Positions 58,005 to 64,000 of a stretch of DNA of 64,000 nt are shown piece after piece; the stretch's first letter is position 1; every line of letters starts with the position of its first letter. The notes under the pieces are model-generated. The model worked only from the letters and a program-made list of their open reading frames with translations. It made no database searches and was not told the origin of the DNA. A program made the translations under genes and the position numbers. Origin of the DNA: Capitulum mitella (Eukaryota > Arthropoda > Thecostraca > Pollicipedomorpha > Pollicipedidae); assembly GCA_030062745.1 (NCBI GenBank), contig CP099843.1, positions 17,402,997-17,466,996 on the forward strand, in the 5' to 3' direction.

Positions 58005-58508
58005 TGATAGCCGGTACGGCGTCTCCCCGCTTTCAGCTGAGCCTCCTGATAGCCGGTACAGAGTGCGCCCAGTCTGAACTGAACCTTCTGATAGCCGGTA
58101 TAGAGTGCACCCACTATGAACCGAGCCTTCTGATAACCGGTACAGAGTGCGCCCACTCTGAACTGAGCCTTCTGATAACCGGTACAGAGTGCACCCACTG
58201 TGAAATGAGTCTTTTGATAGCCGGGACAGAGTGAACCCACTCTGAACTAAGCCTTCTGATAACCACTAAAGAGTGAACCCGCTCTGACCTGAGCCTTCTG
58301 ATAACCGGTACAGAGTGTACCCACTCTGAAATAAGCCTTCTGTACACCGCTACAGAGTGCATCTGCTCTGAACTGAGTCTTTTGATGGCCGGTACAGAGT
58401 GTACCCGTTCTGAAATAAGCCTTCTGAACACCGCTACAAAATGTACCCGCTCTGAACTGAGCCTTCTGATAATCGGAACAGCGTGTAACCGGTCTCAGCT
58501 GGCATTCT
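58005..58508. repeat. 42-bp satellite, 12 copies without indels
   Basis: Unit starts are at 58005, 58047, 58089, 58131, 58173, 58215, 58257, 58299, 58341, 58383, 58425 and 58467, always 42 bp apart. The consensus begins tgataaccggtacagagtgc. Units 8+9 and 10+11 resemble each other as pairs (accgctacagag or accgctacaaaa alternating with ggccggtacagag), so an 84-bp higher-order repeat is starting. All three minus-strand frames are open in the consensus; one reads as 14-residue units, RRLSSEWVHSVPVI. Whether it is coding is unknown. Confidence 0.95.
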
Positions 58509-58689
58509 CAGAATGGGCGCAGCGGGCTCGTACTGGCCAGGGTCTTCTCTCAGTACTCGAACATGAGTGCAGCGTGCCGTCGTCTCCAAACGCGTCCCAG
58601 ACGTGGCCAGACCATGTCCTCCGTGCCCATCGACAATAATTAACCGTCGTCGGCTGAACCTTTAACGGACACTTGCGGCAATTTCTACT

Positions 58690-59040
58690 AAAGCTGAGTA
58701 TTCGGTCGAGTATTCGGATTGGGCGAACGCTCGAACCTTTATTTCAAGGTTCAGATATTCGGCGAATGTTCGGTTGGTCGTTTTTAAATCCGAATATTTG
58801 CAGGCTATTCCAATGCTAATCAAACATCCCAATATTCTTCTGCATTTTGTCGCAGAATGTGAAGATTTATGTGGCCTAAATCACGCAGAAAATTGGGTGG
58901 GGAATTGGCTAGCGTTCTGTGGCTTCTGTACATAAGTATGGCTGACAGCAACACGCGGCAGTGCCATTGAGACATGCTGGCCCCTCCCCACTGTGGCACT
59001 GATCTGTGCCTCAAGTTTCATGGGACAATGTCTCACCCCA
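58690..59040 (-). repeat. Long dispersed repeat family, copy 3 (partial, inverted)
   Basis: Its reverse complement matches the last ~300 bp of the 55085-56085 copy: tggggagg, a catact block, gtacagaagccacagaacgc, cacattctgcgacaaaatg and cgaatatctgaa. Only the distal part is present. Confidence 0.78.
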
Positions 59041-59599
59041 TGAGTAGCCTGGCGTCTGGTGTCTGTGTGGCCACGACTGGCAGAAACGCCTGGTCGGAAT
59101 TAATCTGTGAATGAACGTTGCCGGAATTATCTGCCTGTTTTTTTTCGTAACGCCGTTACTTCTATTGCTGTTTAACCAGAACACCAGACAAATATAAGGA
59201 AGCAGCCAGCCTCTCAATGTATGAATTTAGCATGTGCATGCGATAAACGCTCGTTTACATGCTGATTTCTCATGCTAAAAATGTTTTCCATAATAATCTT
59301 TAGCAGAAATGCACAGTGGCAGCGGAAGATTGCGTTCCAGGCGGGAAGGAAAGATACTACTCCAGACTGGTAACGCGCATCCTTTTCGATGGTAGTTATA
59401 ACTATGAGCTCACACAGAGCTTGACTTCAGGTTGGGCAATATCAGTTTGAAAAGCAACTCGGTCACTGTTTACCGATTAATAAGAACTAAACTACGAATG
59501 TAAATGGTTTCATTTCATACGGATATTCCTTCAGCAGTTTGATTCCAGAGTTTTTTTAGTGCGCCATGGAATTAGACCCCGACTGCAACAGTTATTGCT

Positions 59600-59715
59600 G
59601 CATAGAGTCTGGTCTCTACATCCGACTACGCAGTTTCACAGTTTCTCCTGATACCTCTACAGGAGAGGCTTCGAACGAGTGGAGTACCGTGAGACAAGGT
59701 CAAGATACCCCAAAA
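59600..59715 (-). repeat. Inverted-pair sequence, minus copy
   Basis: On the minus strand this reads ttgaccttgtctcacggtac followed by tccactcgttcg, and aligns with 60525-60660 on the plus strand. In the shared frame it encodes LTLSHGTPLVRSL. A one-base insertion after that shifts its frame relative to the other copy. All differences over the first 36 bases are transitions, several of them in third positions. Confidence 0.7.
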
Positions 59716-60032
59716 TGGCTGACCTGCAGAAAACATTTTTGAATGGATCTCGGATCCATTGCATGGTCCTGGATTACGCTGTGTACGGTGATTCCGGGCG
59801 TCCACAAAAGCGAAGACGGCTGATGCTTTCAAGCTTCGATTGGGGTTGTGCCAAATGTATTACTGAGACTGGCAGTTCGGCTGGGGGAGTTTTAATGCAA
59901 TGCTCATTCAAACAGTCTACCAAACAGTATTGCTTTAAAACGATTGCTGGGACTGACAATCCGACTGGGGGGGCTTTAAATGCAATGCCTTTTAAGCAAT
60001 GTACTAAACAGCATTGTTTTAAGACGGGCTAG
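59715..60032 (+). CDS. Candidate ORF, 105 aa, with a 28-residue internal repeat
   Basis: The ATG at 59715 has a strong context (ccaaaATGGc). The frame closes at TAG 60030-60032. The N-terminal part includes a basic patch (GRPQKRRRLM). The second half holds two ~28-residue repeats from an 84-bp duplication starting at 59867 and 59951 (STKQYCFKT and CTKQHCFKT in equivalent positions). One small indel and a compensating one change a few residues in the middle, but the ends stay in frame. No family was recognised. It is a better-than-average small ORF, still unproven. Confidence 0.25.
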   Translation: MADLQKTFLNGSRIHCMVLDYAVYGDSGRPQKRRRLMLSSFDWGCAKCITETGSSAGGVLMQCSFKQSTKQYCFKTIAGTDNPTGGALNAMPFKQCTKQHCFKTG

Positions 60033-60418
60033 TCCCTCAACATAAAAGCATTCCTAGAGTTGATTTGACTTAAAATACCACGGCGCATTTTTGGAATCAG
60101 TGAGGCAGAAATCAACAATAAGCAGAGATCTCTTAAACACACCATTATTAAACTTGTTCAGCACTATTGTTAGTTAGCATGCTCTTAATCTTCGCCGACA
60201 ACCACAAACAAAACTTGATGACCTCGTTTAGGATTTTTGATTTCCTTTTATGTGTTGTCTCAAAACCACTTTTTTGAAAACGCTGAAATATTGATGTTGG
60301 TCGTGCAGCCCAATTGCGCATGTTCTTTTCTTTATTGTGTAAGAAGCGAAAAGCTCTTCGCAACGGACTACTGCCATTCAGCTGATTTTAAGCATCCAAT
60401 AACCAAAAAAATTTAAAA

Positions 60419-60616
60419 ATGGAATTGGTCATGTTAAACCAGTATCGCTTCCATGATGAGCACCAGCAAATAGCTCGCGTTCATTCGATTCTGCGAACGA
60501 TGATCAGTTCAAGGAGACTGGTGTTGATTACAGCACTTGTCTTGATCTTGTCTTACGGCACCCCGTTCGTTCGGAGCCTCCCTGCAGAAGTACCGGAAGA
60601 TATTATACAATTATGA
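60419..60616 (+). CDS. Possible small ORF containing the conserved GTPFVRSLP segment
   Basis: The ORF runs from ATG 60419 to TGA at 60614-60616, 65 residues. It has a hydrophobic stretch (RLVLITALVLILSYGTPF) and then VRSLPAEVPEDIIQL. The part after residue 45 aligns with the minus-strand copy at 59600-59715, which encodes LTLSHGTPLVRSL. The pattern of changes suggests past selection on this frame. Family unknown; it may be a fragment of a mobile element or duplicated gene. Confidence 0.25.
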   Translation: MELVMLNQYRFHDEHQQIARVHSILRTMISSRRLVLITALVLILSYGTPFVRSLPAEVPEDIIQL

Positions 60617-60659
60617 TACGTAGTTTCGTGCGTAGAAACCAAGAAAGGAAAATCTAATT

Positions 60660-61590
60660 ATGGAATGGAAATTTCCCATTTTATACATGGTTCATTACCA
60701 TGCAACCCGGCCTGACAATCCAGACGTCTAATTGTTACCATCTGGTGTTCTGGCCCCCGAGCTAGTAAAAACCTCTTCCGGTGCACGCCGAACTAAACCA
60801 CACATTCCGCAAACGTAGTCATTCTGACGAAAAAATCATTCGATGGATAAAGAAGCCCATTATGTTACGTTTGTGTTGCGTTTGTTCTTGATCATTCCAT
60901 TATTCTAAAATGCCATCACATTGTGTCTTCAACCGAATGCGAACGTAATCGCGATGGTCAAAGTTCATTTCCTATAGACATGGTTAAGTATTCTCAATTT
61001 GCCATATATGTTTCTTTGCGTCATGTTTACTCTTCAGTTTTTCTTGTTACTTTCCCTCTGAGACTACCTCGATTTTCTCTCATTTAAAACATGTTCATCA
61101 TGGCTTCAGTTTCTCTCTTGCATTTTGGTTTTTGTTGACTTTGGTAGCCACCGTTTTGCCATCCAGATTCGACATGAGTCCGTAATGGCATTTTTAACCA
61201 TTTGCTAATGATTTGGTTTTTTGGTCCTGATCGGATCACACTAACGAAAGCATAGCAAAGTTTACTGATGTATTTGTTTTTTATAACATCAGACCTATCG
61301 TATTCACGTATGCTCCGAGAAAAATTGATTGTCCAGAGCTGATATACTCAGCTGCGTTTTCTCCAACTGAAAATAGAATGGCCATTTGTTACGCTTAAAC
61401 TGAAATGCTGTCGAAAAATCCTCAACAGACAGTCCAACCTAATGATTGCGTTCCCTCAAAGCATGCTTAATGTTTATTTCAGTTAAAAACTTGGACGTAT
61501 CAAGCACAGAGAAAAACGTAAAAAACGGAGAAAAAACAAACAGAACCCGTTACACAAAGAAACAGGGAAACCTTTTCATCGTAGAGAACA
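60660..61590. other. No recognisable feature
   Basis: AT-rich sequence; nothing beyond short open frames. Confidence 0.5.
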
Positions 61591-61599
61591 CCACGTACC

Positions 61600-62420
61600 G
61601 ACAGACTGCTGCCGGTATGCCTGATGGCGATCCATGGCCATTAGCCCGGTTTTGCCGCGGCGATATTGATTTCTGGGCTCCTCCCGCCGCACCGTCCTCA
61701 GGGAATCCCTTTATCAGCTGTCGCCCCCCCCCCCTTCCTCCCCGTCCCCAGCCTGGCGTCTTCCCGGTCCTCTACCCCTCGCCTCCCGTTGGCGCAGATG
61801 TGCACCCGTTAGCGGGCGGCCGGCGGGCGTTTGTTGTTGTTGATCCGCCGGGGCTGTAGGGTCCGGCCACCCCTTGCCTGGCATCCTTGTTCCACTTCCC
61901 CTGCGTTTCGGCGCGGTCCGGCGCCGCGGAATATTCAAACGGAGCCGGCTGCCGGCGGAGCGTCCTTCCCCGGCCGGGTTCATTGTATTCCCCGGCATCC
62001 GTGCCGTCCGAAAATAACCGGTTCAGACCGGGACCGGCGCCGCTTCCAAAAGGCTGCCGAAAGGATGGCGCCGGCCGCCCGGCCCCGTTCACCCTTCGCG
62101 CGCCGGCCGCTCCGAAGGCCGGCCATGGCGGGCTCCGGCGGCCGCCTGGGCGGCGGCGGCCGGCCGGCGCCGGCCGCCAGCCGGCCGACCGGCGACCTGC
62201 GCAGCTGCCCCCGGGCCACCTGGAGGCCGGTGAGAGTGCGTGTGGCCGGCGGCGACTCTCAGTTTCGGCCAGCTCGGCGCGCGGGGACGAGGCGGAAGAG
62301 CCAAGTGGGTCAGCGGTGTGCGTCCGGCCGGACGGGGTGAAGGCCGGGAAGGGTTGGCAGGACGTAAACAAAGGGTGAATGGCACTCCGCAAGGTTACGG
62401 GACGCCGCTCGAGAGTGAAA
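61600..62420. promoter_or_regulatory. CpG island with YY1-like motifs
   Basis: A CpG-rich block with an 11-base poly-C at 61724-61734, aaaggatggcgccgg near 62060, and several ggccggcc sites near 62110-62170. Overlapping frames on both strands (up to 206 codons) are composition effects. Promoter-like, but with no identified gene. Confidence 0.4.
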
Positions 62421-62459
62421 CTGACCTCGGGAAAGGGTCGGCGGAACCGGTTACGCTTT

Positions 62460-63770
62460 AAATGGGCTGGAGTCGCGAAACGGAGGAAAGGGTGGTGCAG
62501 ACCTGTGAATGATGGACTGTCGGCGATTGGATCTTATCTCTGCACCACAAATGCTTGAAGAGATTTCTCATTCTTAATCAAGTTACAAAGAGTTGTAAAA
62601 CAAAAACATACACCACTGATCGCATTAATTTGCGATTAATATAATCATTTCGATAATTTCCTGGGGTTGAGCTATCAGTCTTACACGTTTGCAAAAGCAG
62701 CCCTTGCAGTCCTGGAATACCAAATCGCATTTAACTAAATAAATGACCAAGGCATGTCATTGTTTTTCGTGTAACAGCTGTCTATAAATGTTCGACCCTT
62801 TTGTTCTAGCGAATGCTGATTGTTCCGTCTCTCAATAAAATGAGTCGGTCATGGTTACGTCAGATTACAAATGTGTCTTTTTGTTTACAGGCGGACTGGA
62901 CGAATTTGAATTATCACCACGGACCAGTAAGTTTATCCCCGGCGCACTGTGTTTCATGCAATCGTGTCGCCAAGCGTGGCGCCCAAGTCATATCTGGATA
63001 ATGCTTATTTCGAGGTCTCAGTGCTCAAATATCGATATAGGATGATGTGTGCTCGATCTCTCCAGGTCGCGCGCTCATATACCACCAGGATGAGTTATTT
63101 GGAAAAGGTGGGTTTGGTTTTTCTTTGTGTTAAGTTTTTGACGTGTATTAAGCACTCCTTTGAAAGCTTCTACAGTGCTTTGATAAGCTCCGAAAAGCCA
63201 AAACTTCCTCCCAACAAGGACGTAATGATAATTTTAACTCCGAGCTTTTTTCAGTACACTCCAATCAAAACGTAGCATAACACGCGATTCCTCGGATGTA
63301 CTTGATGCATCCCAATGTCATAGTATTATCAAGCGTTTTATTCTTCAATATTCCACCACAAACTTCGCTACCCGCATGTTTTTTTTCCTGGAATCCATAT
63401 TGTTCTCTTATCTCACATGTTTCAATGATCCTCTACACTTTTAGGCAGATCGCATTTCTGAATACATGGGTGGACGCTGACGTTAGGTTTTTAGCCTGCT
63501 ATCTCTCAGCAGCTCTTTGATACAATTTGCTTTGCATATCATTTTCCATTCCCTCCCGGAAAAGCGCAATAAAACCTCACTTAAACAGTAAGTTAATGTC
63601 TTGAGAGGCGTACGCTGTTCCCTTGCCTCTTGAGTATGGTTAAATGTTTAATAATGTGCTCTCCCTAGTCCTGAATGTGCTTTGCCAGTGAAATGGAGTG
63701 CATCTTTCTTCGTTTCTATCTCGTCATCACTTCTTACTCCCTTCCGTTTTGTTTCGTTTGTTTTGCGTCA
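62460..63770. other. No recognisable feature
   Basis: AT-rich sequence with short open frames only (largest about 108 codons at 62949-63275). Confidence 0.5.
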
Positions 63771-64000
63771 CGGCGCAGGGCGCGAGAGACAAAGGTTCTG
63801 CTATCAGGCGCCGGTTAGCGAGCGGCCGTTTGATTGCTGTTTGATGCGTGTGATGGCCGCCCGAAACGGCACCATGCCGAGCCGTGACGACCCCACCAGG
63901 CGCGGCGCCCGTCTGGCCAGCTGCGATCGGCAGCTGCCGCGGCGCCCGTCTGGCCAACTGCGATCGGCTGCTGCCGCGGCGCCCATCTGGCCAGCTGCGA
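63770..64000. repeat. CpG-rich block with a 37-bp tandem repeat running off the window
   Basis: The unit ggcgcccgtctggcc recurs at 63904, 63941 and 63978 (period 37) and is cut by the window edge. Each unit has ctgcgatcggc and ctgccgc. The array may extend further right. Confidence 0.88.

Noticed and set aside
61772..62392. 206-codon minus-strand frame
   Set aside because: CpG-island composition effect with equally long plus-strand frames and no domain.

Overview
This is a non-coding-dominated piece of animal nuclear DNA, most likely from an invertebrate. The evidence is: no bacterial gene packing; spliceosomal-type GT-AG signals; many (TA)n and other microsatellites; many degenerate minisatellites; and several families of non-autonomous transposons. 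CpG is common even outside the GC-rich islands, unlike methylated vertebrate DNA. I cannot name the species. No gene of known family was recognised: no homeobox, zinc-finger, transposase or reverse-transcriptase motif, and no tRNA, rRNA, U6 or familiar microRNA was found. Open frames of 100-130 codons are expected dozens of times by chance in 64 kb, so the gene calls below are candidates with low to moderate confidence.

Layout. 0-8 kb: a TIR element copy, a small CpG island, a candidate ORF with an in-frame 45-bp duplication, and two GATC-rich degenerate arrays. 8-17 kb: the end of a TTAA-bounded element relic, a palindromic dispersed repeat, and a CpG-rich degenerate repeat region. 18-25 kb: CpG islands with YY1-like motifs, plus a 288-bp fold-back element whose arm has grown a (TA)n tract. 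26-32 kb: microsatellites, a perfect 16-bp hairpin, and the best candidate protein-coding segments (a minus-strand exon pair with a 53-bp intron at 27.7-28.2 kb, a plus-strand exon pair at 31.2-31.5 kb). 31-39 kb: a cluster of TTAA-bounded, piggyBac-like non-autonomous elements. 39-45 kb: a CpG island that looks like a promoter/first exon with a good splice donor, one copy of a long dispersed repeat, and a CGG-repeat island that could encode poly-Ala/poly-Pro. 47-49 kb: 31-bp and 79-bp minisatellites. 49-58 kb: almost continuous CpG-rich DNA with embedded 33-, 9- and 42-bp repeats. 58-64 kb: repeat copies, an inverted pair of sequences with a coding-like substitution pattern, and more CpG islands.

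The clearest results are structural. They are the TTAA element family (exact TTAA duplications, 12-bp terminal inverted repeats, two homologous copies in opposite orientation), the fold-back element, and several tandem arrays that keep an exact period without indels despite heavy base substitution. No coherent operon, defence system or pathway is visible; any working genes here would be exons of larger genes whose remainder lies outside the window or could not be recognised.
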